Positions 42,586-51,512 of a stretch of 64,000 nt of DNA are shown here, in pieces (within the stretch, counting starts at the first letter, position 1; each line of letters begins with the position of its first letter). A model generated the notes under the pieces. It ran no database searches. It was not told the DNA's origin and was given only the letters and a program-made list of their open reading frames with translations. The stretch is from positions 1 to 64,000 of the forward strand of contig DAHUZZ010000005.1 in assembly GCA_027314915.1 (NCBI GenBank). The letters are read 5' to 3'. Origin of the DNA: Thermoplasmata archaeon (GTDB lineage Archaea; Thermoplasmatota; Thermoplasmata; Lutacidiplasmatales; UBA184). Made by a program: the position numbers and the translations under genes.

Positions 42586-43723
42586 GATGTGGATCAACAT
42601 GGGGCCGCAGCACCCCATGACGCACGGGCTGTGGAACCTGAGGGTCCGGATCGACGGGGAGCTCGTCCTCGAGGTGGACCCCGAGATGGGCTACCTCCAC
42701 CGCGGGATCGAGAAGATCTCGGAGGACCGGCACTACAACGAGGTGATCACCCTCATGGACCGTACCTGCTACGTCGCGGGGATGGCCTGGGAGAACCTCT
42801 TCATCCTGGGGGCCGAGCAGGCGCTCCACGTCGAGCCGCCGGAACGGGCGAAGTGGATCCGCACGCTCAGCGAGGAGTTCCAGCGGATCGGCTCGCACGT
42901 GATGTGGTACGCCGCGTTCGTGCAGGACATCGGCCTCATGGCCCCGTTCCTCTACGGCATGCGGGACCGCGACCTCGTCCTCGACCTCTTCCAGAGCTAC
43001 ACCGGCGCCCGGATGACCTACGAGTACAACCGGGTCGGGGGCGTGCGCAACGACCTCCCGCCGGGGTTCATCGACCGGGCCCGGAAGGTCTGCGACTGGC
43101 TCCTGGACCGGTTCCAGGAGTACGACGACCTCTGCCTCGGCTCCGACATCTTCCGCAAGCGCTGCGACGGCCTGGGCGTGCTCAAGGCCGCCGACTGCGT
43201 CCGGGCGGGCATCACCGGACCGATGCTCCGCTCGGCCGGCGTGAAGCGGGACGTGAGGAAGGACCGCCCGTACAACGCCTACGACCAGGTGGAGTTCGAC
43301 GTCGCCGTGGCCGACGGCGCCGACGTGACGGCGCGCTACCTGGTGCGGATGGAGGAGCTCCGGCAGTCGGTCCGCATCATCCGGCAGTGCCTCGACTGGC
43401 TCGAGCGGAACCCGGGGCCCGCCATGGCCGAGAACCTGCCGCGGTGGATGGGCGCCCCGTACGCCCCCGTCGGCAAGGAGGGCTACCTGCTCAAGCGCAA
43501 CTACCCCAAGGGGGTCGGCCTCTCGGCCATCGAGGAGCCCCACGGTGAGGCGCTCGCCTACGTCGTGAACGAGGGCGGGGAGCATCCCTACCGGGTGAAG
43601 CTCAAGTCGCCCATCTTCACGAACCTCTCGGCCGCGAAGCACTACCTCGTGGGCTACCGGGTCGCCGACATCCCGCCCATCATGGGGAGCGTCGACGTCT
43701 GCGTGGGGGAGGTGGACCGTTGA
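42578..43723 (+). CDS. nuoD: Complex I subunit NuoD
   Basis: 381 residues, the 49-kDa subunit related to the large subunit of NiFe hydrogenases, which with NuoB forms the quinone-reduction site. Seen: MGPQHPMTHGLWNLRVRIDG, MGYLHRGIEKISEDRHYNEV, FQRIGSHVMWYAAFVQDIG and the C-terminal VVNEGGEHPYRVKLKSPIF and GSVDVCVGEVDR. As in other complex I, the Ni-binding cysteines of hydrogenases are not retained. Overlaps nuoC at its start and nuoH at its end. Confidence 0.95.
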   Translation: MSEMWINMGPQHPMTHGLWNLRVRIDGELVLEVDPEMGYLHRGIEKISEDRHYNEVITLMDRTCYVAGMAWENLFILGAEQALHVEPPERAKWIRTLSEEFQRIGSHVMWYAAFVQDIGLMAPFLYGMRDRDLVLDLFQSYTGARMTYEYNRVGGVRNDLPPGFIDRARKVCDWLLDRFQEYDDLCLGSDIFRKRCDGLGVLKAADCVRAGITGPMLRSAGVKRDVRKDRPYNAYDQVEFDVAVADGADVTARYLVRMEELRQSVRIIRQCLDWLERNPGPAMAENLPRWMGAPYAPVGKEGYLLKRNYPKGVGLSAIEEPHGEALAYVVNEGGEHPYRVKLKSPIFTNLSAAKHYLVGYRVADIPPIMGSVDVCVGEVDR

Positions 43724-44850
43724 GCACCGTCACGCTCTACTCGGTCGCGAACGGGCTCATCGTCGCGATCCTCACGGGCCTGTACTCCGTGCTGCCGCAC
43801 GCCTACTTCGGCTGGCTGGTCAACCCGGACCTCATCCTGGTCCTGAGCGTCCTCGTGTTCGGCGCGATCCTGCTCGCGGCGAGCATGATCAACACGATCA
43901 TGCTGATCTGGTACGAGCGGAAGCTGCTCGGCCGCTTCATGGACCGGCGCGGCGCCATGCACGTCGGCTACGCCGGGCTGCTCCAGAACTTCGCCGACGG
44001 GATCAAGCTCTTCCGGAAGAACACCTACAAGCCCCGCGACGCGGACGGGCTCGGCTTCTACGCGGCCCCGACCGCGTACATGGTCACCTCGGTCATGATC
44101 TTCGCGATACTGCCGGCCTCGTGGGGCTGGACCGCGGGACCGCTCCCGTTGAGCCTCCTGCTGGCGCTCGTCGTCTTCTCCTTCGCGCCGTTGTTCATCT
44201 TCCTCTCGGCCTGGTCGCAGGCGAACAAGTACTCGCTCATCGGGGGGATGCGCTCGGCCGCGCAGATGATCGCCTACGAGGTCCCCATCCTCCTCGCCGT
44301 CGTCGCCGTCGTGATCGTCTCCGGCACGTTCGACCTCACGACGATCGTGACGATGCAGACGAACTACTGGTTCGGGATCCCGCTGTTCGTCGCGCTGATC
44401 GTGTTCGTGACGGGGATGCTCGCCGAGATGGAGCGGATCCCCTTCGACCTCCCCGAGGCGGAGGCCGAGCTCGTCGAGGGGTGGAACACCGAGTACGGCG
44501 GGATGCTGTTCGCGTTCTTCATGCTCTCCGACTACCTCCGTGCGCTCATCGGGAGCTTCCTGGTCGTCCTCCTCTTCCTCGGGGGCTGGACGATGCCGGG
44601 CTGGGTGCCGTCGTCGCTCACGGCCCTCCCCCTCGCGGCGCTCTTCTGGTTCCTGCTCAAGACCTACATCGTCTTCGGCGTCTTCGTCTGGGTGCGCGCC
44701 TCGCTGCCGCGGGTGCGGACCGACCAGCTCCTCCGGATCGGATGGATGCGGATGGTGCCGCTGTCGCTCCTCGCGATCGTGCTCGCCGCGCTGCTGGTCC
44801 TCGCGAAGTGCCTGCCGGTCCTCGGGTGCCTGCCCGGGGTGGGAGGATAG
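43720..44850 (+). CDS. nuoH: Complex I subunit NuoH
   Basis: 376 residues with about eight membrane helices; links the peripheral arm to the membrane arm and borders the quinone chamber. Signatures: IWYERKLLGRFMDRRGAMHV, LLQNFADGIKLFRKN, SLIGGMRSAAQMIAYEVPI and ERIPFDLPEAEAELVEGWNT. The start is TTG overlapping the nuoD stop (TTGA), so it is likely translated by coupling. Length is a little above the bacterial norm. Confidence 0.95.
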   Translation: MSTVTLYSVANGLIVAILTGLYSVLPHAYFGWLVNPDLILVLSVLVFGAILLAASMINTIMLIWYERKLLGRFMDRRGAMHVGYAGLLQNFADGIKLFRKNTYKPRDADGLGFYAAPTAYMVTSVMIFAILPASWGWTAGPLPLSLLLALVVFSFAPLFIFLSAWSQANKYSLIGGMRSAAQMIAYEVPILLAVVAVVIVSGTFDLTTIVTMQTNYWFGIPLFVALIVFVTGMLAEMERIPFDLPEAEAELVEGWNTEYGGMLFAFFMLSDYLRALIGSFLVVLLFLGGWTMPGWVPSSLTALPLAALFWFLLKTYIVFGVFVWVRASLPRVRTDQLLRIGWMRMVPLSLLAIVLAALLVLAKCLPVLGCLPGVGG

Positions 44851-44855
44851 GACGG

Positions 44856-45638
44856 ATGGCGACCGAGGAGACCGCCGTCCGTTCCGGCAAGACCGAGCTG
44901 CCGCTGCTGTGGGTCGCGAAGCCGCTCGCGACCGCCGCCCGGCAGTTCGGCAGGAGCCTCGTGCGGCCGAGCACGATCGTCTACCCGTTCGAGCGGCTCG
45001 AGGACCCGAAGTTCCGCACGGAGGTCCACGTCGCCTCGGGCAAGCCGATCGGCGTGGGGGCGGTCTGGGACAACTACCGGGGGGTCCACGCGCTCAACCT
45101 CGAGACCTGCATCTCCTGCAACCTCTGCGCGTTCAGCTGCCCGGACATCTGCATCGAGATGGTCACGGTGCCGGGGGGCGACCCCAAGCACCCGAAGAAG
45201 TGCCCGCAGATCGACTACGGGAAGTGCAGCTACTGCGGGTTCTGCTCGGACGCCTGCCCCGAGGGCTGCCTCACCATGACCACCCGCTACGAGCTCTCGG
45301 TCACGAAGCGGTCGGAGATGGTGTACTCCCCGGAGCGGCTCTACGGGGTCTACAAAGAGAAGCTCCCGATGAACCCGATCCGGCTCGAGCGGCCGAAGAA
45401 CGAGGACTCGATCCTCCTCGACGCTCCGCTCTGCATCGGGTGCAACGCCTGCGCCCGGGACTGCCCGACGAACTGCATCACGATGCTCGACATCCCCAAG
45501 GCGGCCCCGAAGCCCGGGGAGAAGCCGGCCAAGCGGATCTGGAAGGAACCGGTGGTCAACGACTCCGACTGCGTCCGATGCGGCACCTGCATCTCCGTCT
45601 GTCCGAAGGAGTGCCTGTTCTGGGGGACCCACCCGTGA
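44856..45638 (+). CDS. nuoI: Complex I subunit NuoI with four 4Fe-4S motifs
   Basis: 260 residues; bacterial NuoI is usually near 180 with two clusters. Here four CxxCxxCxxxCP motifs occur: C85-C95 (CISCNLCAFSCP), C124-C134 (CSYCGFCSDACP), C193-C203 (CIGCNACARDCP) and C239-C249 (CVRCGTCISVCP). The first pair matches N6a/N6b of NuoI; the second pair forms an added ferredoxin-like domain. As NuoE, F and G are missing from the operon, this domain could receive electrons from a soluble donor such as ferredoxin. ATG 44856. Confidence 0.92.
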   Translation: MATEETAVRSGKTELPLLWVAKPLATAARQFGRSLVRPSTIVYPFERLEDPKFRTEVHVASGKPIGVGAVWDNYRGVHALNLETCISCNLCAFSCPDICIEMVTVPGGDPKHPKKCPQIDYGKCSYCGFCSDACPEGCLTMTTRYELSVTKRSEMVYSPERLYGVYKEKLPMNPIRLERPKNEDSILLDAPLCIGCNACARDCPTNCITMLDIPKAAPKPGEKPAKRIWKEPVVNDSDCVRCGTCISVCPKECLFWGTHP

Positions 45639-46129
45639 ACCTGGAGAGCGGGGCGTTCCTCGTCCTCGCCGCGGCCGCCGTCGCCACGGCGCTCCTCGCG
45701 CTCCTCGTCCGCGAACTGGTCCACACGATCCTGTGGATCGCGAGCTTCTTCATCGTGCTCTCCGGGCTCTACTTCCTCCTCCAGGCGAACTTCCTGGGCG
45801 TCCTCCAGCTCGGCGTCTACGCCGGCGCCGTCACGATCCTCCTCCTCTTCGGCGTGATGACGACGCGGCGCAGGATCTTCAGCCGGGAGGCGGCCACGGG
45901 GATCGGCCCGGCGTCGATCGTGCTGGGGGCCGGGATCATCGCCGTCTTCGGGATCCTGGTGGCGGGGCTCGCCGGCGCGACCACGGGCTCGGGCCCGAAC
46001 AGCTACCCCCCGGCGCTCCTCTCGCAGGCCGTCTTCAACGTCTACGGGCCGTGGCTCCTGCTCGTGGGATTCGTCATGCTCGCAGCGCTCGGCGGCGCGA
46101 TCTACCTGGTCCGGGAGGGACGCGAGTGA
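45635..46129 (+). CDS. nuoJ: Complex I subunit NuoJ
   Basis: 164-residue membrane subunit with five helices. FLVLAAAAVATALLALLV, HTILWIASFFIVLSGLYFLL, and the conserved helix ANFLGVLQLGVYAGAVTILL (the pi-bulge helix of the NuoJ/ND6 family) are clear. GTG 45635 overlaps the nuoI stop (GTGA). Its own stop overlaps nuoK in the same way. Confidence 0.93.
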   Translation: MNLESGAFLVLAAAAVATALLALLVRELVHTILWIASFFIVLSGLYFLLQANFLGVLQLGVYAGAVTILLLFGVMTTRRRIFSREAATGIGPASIVLGAGIIAVFGILVAGLAGATTGSGPNSYPPALLSQAVFNVYGPWLLLVGFVMLAALGGAIYLVREGRE

Positions 46130-46449
46130 CGGACCCGTTCGCCACCGCCGGCTTCCTCGGACTCTCGGGGGCCCTGCTCGTGATCGGGCTCTTCGGCATC
46201 CTGACCCGGAGGAACTTCATCCTGCTCCTGATCTCGATCGAGATCGCCATCAACGCCGCCGTGCTGAACTTCGTCTACTTCGCCGCCTACGCGCCCAGCG
46301 CCCCCATCGCCCTCGAGGGGCAGTCGGCCGCCGTCGTCGTGATCGCGCTCGCCGCCACGGAGATCGCCGTGGGGCTCGCGATCGTGCTCGCCCTGAACCG
46401 CGTGCGCGGATCGATCAACGTCGCCGAGTCCTCCGAGCTCAAGCTGTAG
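46126..46449 (+). CDS. nuoK: Complex I subunit NuoK
   Basis: 107-residue antiporter-like subunit with three helices. FLGLSGALLVIGLFGILTRR, FILLLISIEIAINAAVLNFV (conserved Glu in helix 2) and AAVVVIALAATEIAVGLAIV (second Glu) are the MrpC/NuoK hallmarks in proton transfer. GTG 46126 overlaps the nuoJ stop. The downstream nuoL begins 12 bases later. Confidence 0.94.
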   Translation: MTDPFATAGFLGLSGALLVIGLFGILTRRNFILLLISIEIAINAAVLNFVYFAAYAPSAPIALEGQSAAVVVIALAATEIAVGLAIVLALNRVRGSINVAESSELKL

Positions 46450-46461
46450 GGGCGAGGGACC

Positions 46462-48483
46462 TTGGTGTTCGGTTGGGCTGATCTGAACGGGTACGCCTTC
46501 CTGGTCCCGCTCCTCTACGTCCTCTCCTTCGTCATCGTCGGGCTCTTCGGCCACCGGTTGCCCCGCGCCGAGCACGGCGGATGGGTCGCGGTCGTCCTCG
46601 CCGGTCTGGCGATGGTCGTCGGCGTGCTCATCGCCGTCGGCGAGATGGTGAACCCGAACACCTGGACCGACACGCAGTACGTCTGGCTCCACACCGTCGG
46701 GAACGGGACCGGCACCTTCCCGCACGGCCTCGAGCTCATCATGGGGACGCTCGTCGACCCGATCTCCGCCCTGATGCTCATCGTCGTCACGGTGGTGGGC
46801 TTCCTCGTCCTGCTCTACTCCATCGGGTACATGCACCAGGACCGGGGGCTGGCCCGATACTACGCCGAGCTCTCGCTGTTCCTCACGGCGATGACCGGCC
46901 TGGTCCTGGCCGACAACCTGCTCCAGTTCTTCCTCTTCTGGGAGCTGGTCGGCGTCTGCTCCTACTTCCTCATCGGCTTCTACTACGAACGGCCGAGCGC
47001 GGCGAGCGCCGCGAAGGAGGCGTTCATCGTCACCCGCGTCGGGGACATCATGTTCCTCCTCGGGGTGTTCATCTACTTCTACGTCTTCGCCCTCGTCGGC
47101 CCGAACGGTGGGTGGGCCGCGAACGGTTTCGCGTTCGCTCTCGGTGGGCATCCGTTCTTGAACGCCCCCGGCGGGTACGGGGTCAGCCTGCTCTTCCTGA
47201 ACGCGCACTCGACGATCCTCACCGTCGCCGGGATCATGATCCTGGGCGGCGCCGCCGGGAAGAGCGCCCAGTTCCCGCTCCACGTCTGGCTGCCGGACGC
47301 CATGGAGGGCCCCACGACCGTGAGCGCCCTCATCCACGCCGCCACGATGGTCGCCGCGGGCGTCTACCTGCTCGCCGTCACGAGCATCTTCATCGGCTTC
47401 ACCCCGACCGACTCGCTCGCCATCGTGGCCATCGGGGGGTTCACGACCTTCTTCGCGGCGACGATGGCGGTGGTCCAGCCGGACATCAAGCGGGTCATCG
47501 CCTATTCGACGATCTCGCAGCTCGGCTACATGGTGCTCGCCGTCGGCGCCGGCTTCGCGATGGTGGGGCTCTACCACCTGTTCACGCACGCGTTCTTCAA
47601 GGCGCTCCTGTTCCTCGCCGCCGGCGCGGTGATCCACGCGGTGGGCAGCCAGGACCTGTTCAAGATGGGCGGGCTCGGCAAGTCGATGCGGTTCACCTCG
47701 ATCGCCTTCCTGATCGGCGCGCTCTCCCTCTCGGGCATCCCGCCCTTCGCCGGTTTCTGGAGCAAGGACGATGTCCTGAGCCAGGTGTACGGGACCCTCG
47801 GCACGCACCCGGCGTACTGGCCCTTCTTCCTCCTCGCGCTGGCGGCCGTCTTCCTGACGGCCTACTACATCTTCCGGGCCTGGTTCCTCGCGTTCTCCGG
47901 CGACCATCCCCGGGACCCGAACCTCCCGCACGCCCACGACCCGCCCTGGACGATGCGGGTCCCGCTCCTCGTCCTCTCCGGCTTCGCGATCGTCGCCGGC
48001 GTGCTGCCGTACCTCCCCGCGTTCGGCAAGCTCTTCGACCTCGGGGCCGACGTGCCCCCGCCGCCGTTCGGGTTCTCCGACGCCCTCGTGAGCGTCGTCT
48101 CCTTCGGCCTCGCCCTCGCCGGGTTCCTGACCGCCTACGTCCTCTGGTCGAACGGCCGGGTGTACGCCCTCCCCGAGCGCTCGCCCGCCCAGCCGGTGCG
48201 CCAGCTCCTGCTCCACCGGTACTACTTCAAGGCCGGGTTCGACGCCCTCGGGCTGCGGGGCATCTACCTTCTCTCCCGGATCGCGGACTGGGTCGACCAG
48301 TACGTCATCGACGGCACGATCCGGGGGCTCGAGCGGGCCTTCGGGGGCCTTTCGGGACGCGCCCGGCGGATGCAGAGCGGGATGGTGCTCGACTACGCGA
48401 CGTTCGTCGTCGGCGGGCTCCTCGCGCTGCTCCTCTTCGTCCTGATCGTGGGCCCCTACGTGCTCCACCTGTGGGGGGGATGA
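46462..48483 (+). CDS. nuoL: Complex I subunit NuoL
   Basis: 673-residue antiporter-like proton-pumping subunit with about 16 membrane helices. Seen: LLQFFLFWELVGVCSYFLIG (Glu of the pump), KSAQFPLHVWLPDAMEGPTT, VSALIHAATMVAAGVYLL and DIKRVIAYSTISQLGYMVLA with the key Lys/His. The long C-terminal part with the lateral helix is present. Start TTG 46462 with an alternative GTG 46465; GGGGCGAGGG lies just upstream. Confidence 0.95.
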   Translation: MVFGWADLNGYAFLVPLLYVLSFVIVGLFGHRLPRAEHGGWVAVVLAGLAMVVGVLIAVGEMVNPNTWTDTQYVWLHTVGNGTGTFPHGLELIMGTLVDPISALMLIVVTVVGFLVLLYSIGYMHQDRGLARYYAELSLFLTAMTGLVLADNLLQFFLFWELVGVCSYFLIGFYYERPSAASAAKEAFIVTRVGDIMFLLGVFIYFYVFALVGPNGGWAANGFAFALGGHPFLNAPGGYGVSLLFLNAHSTILTVAGIMILGGAAGKSAQFPLHVWLPDAMEGPTTVSALIHAATMVAAGVYLLAVTSIFIGFTPTDSLAIVAIGGFTTFFAATMAVVQPDIKRVIAYSTISQLGYMVLAVGAGFAMVGLYHLFTHAFFKALLFLAAGAVIHAVGSQDLFKMGGLGKSMRFTSIAFLIGALSLSGIPPFAGFWSKDDVLSQVYGTLGTHPAYWPFFLLALAAVFLTAYYIFRAWFLAFSGDHPRDPNLPHAHDPPWTMRVPLLVLSGFAIVAGVLPYLPAFGKLFDLGADVPPPPFGFSDALVSVVSFGLALAGFLTAYVLWSNGRVYALPERSPAQPVRQLLLHRYYFKAGFDALGLRGIYLLSRIADWVDQYVIDGTIRGLERAFGGLSGRARRMQSGMVLDYATFVVGGLLALLLFVLIVGPYVLHLWGG

Positions 48484-48487
48484 GACG

Positions 48488-49963
48488 ATGGTGATGATCG
48501 GGATCCTCTCCTTCGCCCTCATCACCCTCGTCGCGGGGACGCTCGCGACGTTCGTCGCGGGGCGGTACGCGCGCTACGTCGCGCTCGGGGTGAGCCTGCT
48601 CTTCCTCTTCGAGGTCGTCTACATGCTGCAGGCGTTCAGCTGGCCGCTCTTCGGGGCGAACGGCGCGCCGCAGTACGCCTTCTACGAGACGGCGCCCTGG
48701 GTCAGCCTCTCGTGGCTCAAGATCAACTACGCCGTCGGCGTCGACGGCGTGAGCCTGCCGTTCGTGCTCCTGACCGCGATCCTCCAGATCGCGACGGTCG
48801 TCTACACCTTCGAGGAGAAGAAGAACCCGGCCGCCTGGTTCGGGCTGCTCCTCCTCACCTGCCTCGGCAGCTTCGGGGTCTTCGTCTCGCTCGACATCCT
48901 CCAGTTCTTCCTCTTCTGGGAGGCCGTCCTCATCCCGATGTTCTTCATGATCGGCTACTGGGGCGGCGTCCGCCGCCGGTATGCCGCGCTGAAGTTCTTC
49001 ATCTACACCCACGTCGCGAGCGTCGTGATGCTGGTCTCGCTCTTCGCCCTCGCCTTCTACTCCCACGCCCCCAGCTTCGACTTCGTCGACCTCTACGCGC
49101 CGGCCCGATCGCTCGCCACCGTCACGCAGGTGTTCATCTTCCTGGGGCTCTTCTTCGGCTTCGGCGTCAAGTTCCCGATCGTCCCCTTCCACACCTGGCT
49201 GCCGGACGCGCACGTGGAGGCGCCGACCGGCGGCTCGGTCCTCCTTGCCGGGCTCCTCCTCAAGCTCGGGGGCTACGGGCTCATCCGGTGGGGGCTCGAG
49301 CTCCAGCCCCAGGGGCTCGAGCACCTCTCCCCGCTGCTCTACGCGATCGCGTTCGCCTCCATCATCTGGGGCGCCTTCCTCTCGCTCTCCCAGCGCGACC
49401 TGAAACGGCTGGTCGCCTACTCGTCGATCAACCACATGGGCATCGTGCTGCTCGCGATCGCGGTCTACTCCAACCTGGGCATCCTGGCGGCGGTGCTGCT
49501 CATGTTCGCCCACGGCATCGTGAGCGCCCTCCTCTTCATGGTGGCCGGCAGCGTCCACCACACCTTCGGCAGCCGGGACATCGTCACGGTGAACGGCATC
49601 ACGCCGAAGACGCCGGTCCTCTCCACCATGACGATGGTGGGCGCGCTCGCCTCGCTGGGGCTGCCGGCGCTCATCAGCTTCCCGGCGGAGTTCACCGCGT
49701 TCCTCGCGACGTGGGACCGGATCGGCTACTGGGTGCTGGTGCCGCTCATCATGCTCGTCGTGACCGCGGGCTTCTACCTGTGGATGATGCAGCGGATGCT
49801 CTTCGGTCCGATGCGCGGCGTGCCGGAGGACGCCCACGACCTCCCGCCGTACGAGGCGATCGCCATGGGGCTCCTGGTGGCGCTCATCGTGCTGTACGGG
49901 ATCCTCCCCTCGCTGCTCACGAACATCATCATCCAGTCGCCGACGGCCTACGGGCTGCCCTAG
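48488..49963 (+). CDS. nuoM: Complex I subunit NuoM
   Basis: 491-residue antiporter-like subunit with 14 helices. Signatures: LDILQFFLFWEAVLIPMFFM, FPIVPFHTWLPDAHVEAPTG, GSVLLAGLLLKLGGYGLIRW, DLKRLVAYSSINHMGIVLLA and the Glu/Lys residues of the proton path. Order and length match the family. Start ATG 48488, 4 bases after the nuoL stop. Confidence 0.95.
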   Translation: MVMIGILSFALITLVAGTLATFVAGRYARYVALGVSLLFLFEVVYMLQAFSWPLFGANGAPQYAFYETAPWVSLSWLKINYAVGVDGVSLPFVLLTAILQIATVVYTFEEKKNPAAWFGLLLLTCLGSFGVFVSLDILQFFLFWEAVLIPMFFMIGYWGGVRRRYAALKFFIYTHVASVVMLVSLFALAFYSHAPSFDFVDLYAPARSLATVTQVFIFLGLFFGFGVKFPIVPFHTWLPDAHVEAPTGGSVLLAGLLLKLGGYGLIRWGLELQPQGLEHLSPLLYAIAFASIIWGAFLSLSQRDLKRLVAYSSINHMGIVLLAIAVYSNLGILAAVLLMFAHGIVSALLFMVAGSVHHTFGSRDIVTVNGITPKTPVLSTMTMVGALASLGLPALISFPAEFTAFLATWDRIGYWVLVPLIMLVVTAGFYLWMMQRMLFGPMRGVPEDAHDLPPYEAIAMGLLVALIVLYGILPSLLTNIIIQSPTAYGLP

Positions 49964-49970
49964 AGGGTCG

Positions 49971-51509
49971 ATGAGCTACACGGTGGTCCTCGAAGAGTTC
50001 CTCCCGGCCCTCCTGCTCCTCGGCGGCGCGCTCCTCGTCTTCCTCGCCGACGTCGTCCGCGTCCGCCGCCTCGAGGTGTTCGGCGGCATCGCCGTCGCGG
50101 CGATCGTGGGGACGCTCGGGTCCGTGCTCGCCGACCTCGGCACCCCCTACCTCGAGGCGTTCCGGACGATCCCCGCCTCCGTCGTGGACGCCCCGATCGC
50201 GCCGGGCGACCTCTTCGCGTTCACGAGCCTGGGGCTCATCTTCCAGGGCATCTTCCTCCTCGCCGCCCTGCTGGTCGCCCTGGCCTCGCTCTCGCGCCCC
50301 TCCCACGAGCGCGGGGCGGCGGTGTTCTACGGCCTCCTCCTCCTGGCGACGCTCGGGATGATGTTCGTCGCGGTCGCGGCGGACCTCATCTTCCTGCTCC
50401 TCGCGCTCGAGATCACGGCGATCTCGAGCTACCTGCTCGTCGGCTACACGCGGCGGGACCCGCGGCCGCTCGAGGCGTCGATGAAGTTCTACATCATCGG
50501 CGCCCTGTCGGCCGCCCTCTCCTTCTTCGGGGCCTCGCTGATCTACGGCGCCTACGGCTCGACGAGCCTCCTCGTGGTCGGGCACACCTACCCCGCCGGC
50601 GCGGACGGTCCGCTCGCGCTCGCCGGCTTCGCCTTCCTGCTCGTCGGGCTGGGCTTCGAGGTGACCTTGGTGCCGTTCCACATGTGGGCGGTGGACGTGT
50701 ACGATGGGGCGCCCCACGACGTCTCCGCCTTCCTGGCGGGGGGGACGAAGAAGGCGGGGCTCTTCGCGTTCTTCCTGGTCTTCCTCACGCCCGTCGTGAT
50801 CGGCGCGGGGGCGCAACTCTCGGGCTCGCTCGAGCTCCTCCTCGCGATCCTGGCGGTCGCGACCATGACGGTCGGGAACGTCGCCGCGCTGATGCAGGAC
50901 CAGATGAAGCGGCTGCTCGCCTACTCCTCGATCTCGCAGGCCGGCTACATGCTCCTCGGCGTCGCCATCGGCACCGCCCCGGCGATCGAGGGCGCCACCT
51001 TCCAGATCTTCGCCCATGTCGTCCTCAAGGCGGGCGCCTTCCTCGTCGTGGGGGCGGTGGCGGCGATGGGCGTGGGGCCCTTCGTGCGGGACTACCGGGG
51101 GCTCGGGCACCGGCGCCCGGTCCTCTCGGTCGCCTTCGCGCTGATGCTGCTCGGGCTCGCCGGCATCCCCCTCACCATCGGCTTCTTCTCGAAGTTCGTG
51201 CTCTTCTCCGCGGCGGTCGAGGCGGGCGGCCTCTTCGTCTGGCTCGCGGTGGCGGGGGTGCTCAACAGTGCGCTCTCCGTCTTCTACTACGCCCGCATCC
51301 TCCGGGTGATGTACATGGAGCCCGCCGAGGGGACCGACCCCGCCACCGGGACCGACGGCCCGCTCCTCCCGCTCGGGGGCCTCGGCTACGGCCGGGCGAG
51401 CGCGATCGCGCTCTGCGCCGTCGTCATCGTCCTCTTCGGGATCGACCCCGCGCCGCTCCTGACCGCCTTCCAGTCCGGCGCGTCGCACTTCCTCGCGCTC
51501 GGGGTCTAG
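49971..51509 (+). CDS. nuoN: Complex I subunit NuoN
   Basis: 512-residue antiporter-like subunit with about 14 helices. DLIFLLLALEITAISSYLLV, PFHMWAVDVYDGAPHDVSAF, QMKRLLAYSSISQAGYMLLG and GLFVWLAVAGVLNSALSVFY are typical of NuoN. It completes an 11-gene set (ABCDHIJKLMN). GAGGG precedes ATG 49971. Only 3 bases separate its stop from the geranylgeranyl reductase gene, so the operon continues. Confidence 0.94.
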   Translation: MSYTVVLEEFLPALLLLGGALLVFLADVVRVRRLEVFGGIAVAAIVGTLGSVLADLGTPYLEAFRTIPASVVDAPIAPGDLFAFTSLGLIFQGIFLLAALLVALASLSRPSHERGAAVFYGLLLLATLGMMFVAVAADLIFLLLALEITAISSYLLVGYTRRDPRPLEASMKFYIIGALSAALSFFGASLIYGAYGSTSLLVVGHTYPAGADGPLALAGFAFLLVGLGFEVTLVPFHMWAVDVYDGAPHDVSAFLAGGTKKAGLFAFFLVFLTPVVIGAGAQLSGSLELLLAILAVATMTVGNVAALMQDQMKRLLAYSSISQAGYMLLGVAIGTAPAIEGATFQIFAHVVLKAGAFLVVGAVAAMGVGPFVRDYRGLGHRRPVLSVAFALMLLGLAGIPLTIGFFSKFVLFSAAVEAGGLFVWLAVAGVLNSALSVFYYARILRVMYMEPAEGTDPATGTDGPLLPLGGLGYGRASAIALCAVVIVLFGIDPAPLLTAFQSGASHFLALGV

Positions 51510-51512
51510 GGT

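Noticed and set aside
42578..43723. Membrane-bound hydrogenase large subunit
   Set aside because: NuoD lacks the paired Ni-binding CxxC motifs at both ends and sits in a full set of complex I genes.
46102..48525. 807-codon minus-strand open frame opposite nuoL
   Set aside because: Highly charged, repetitive composition (Glu/Arg/Asp/His) is the complement of hydrophobic codons of NuoL; no promoter or family match.
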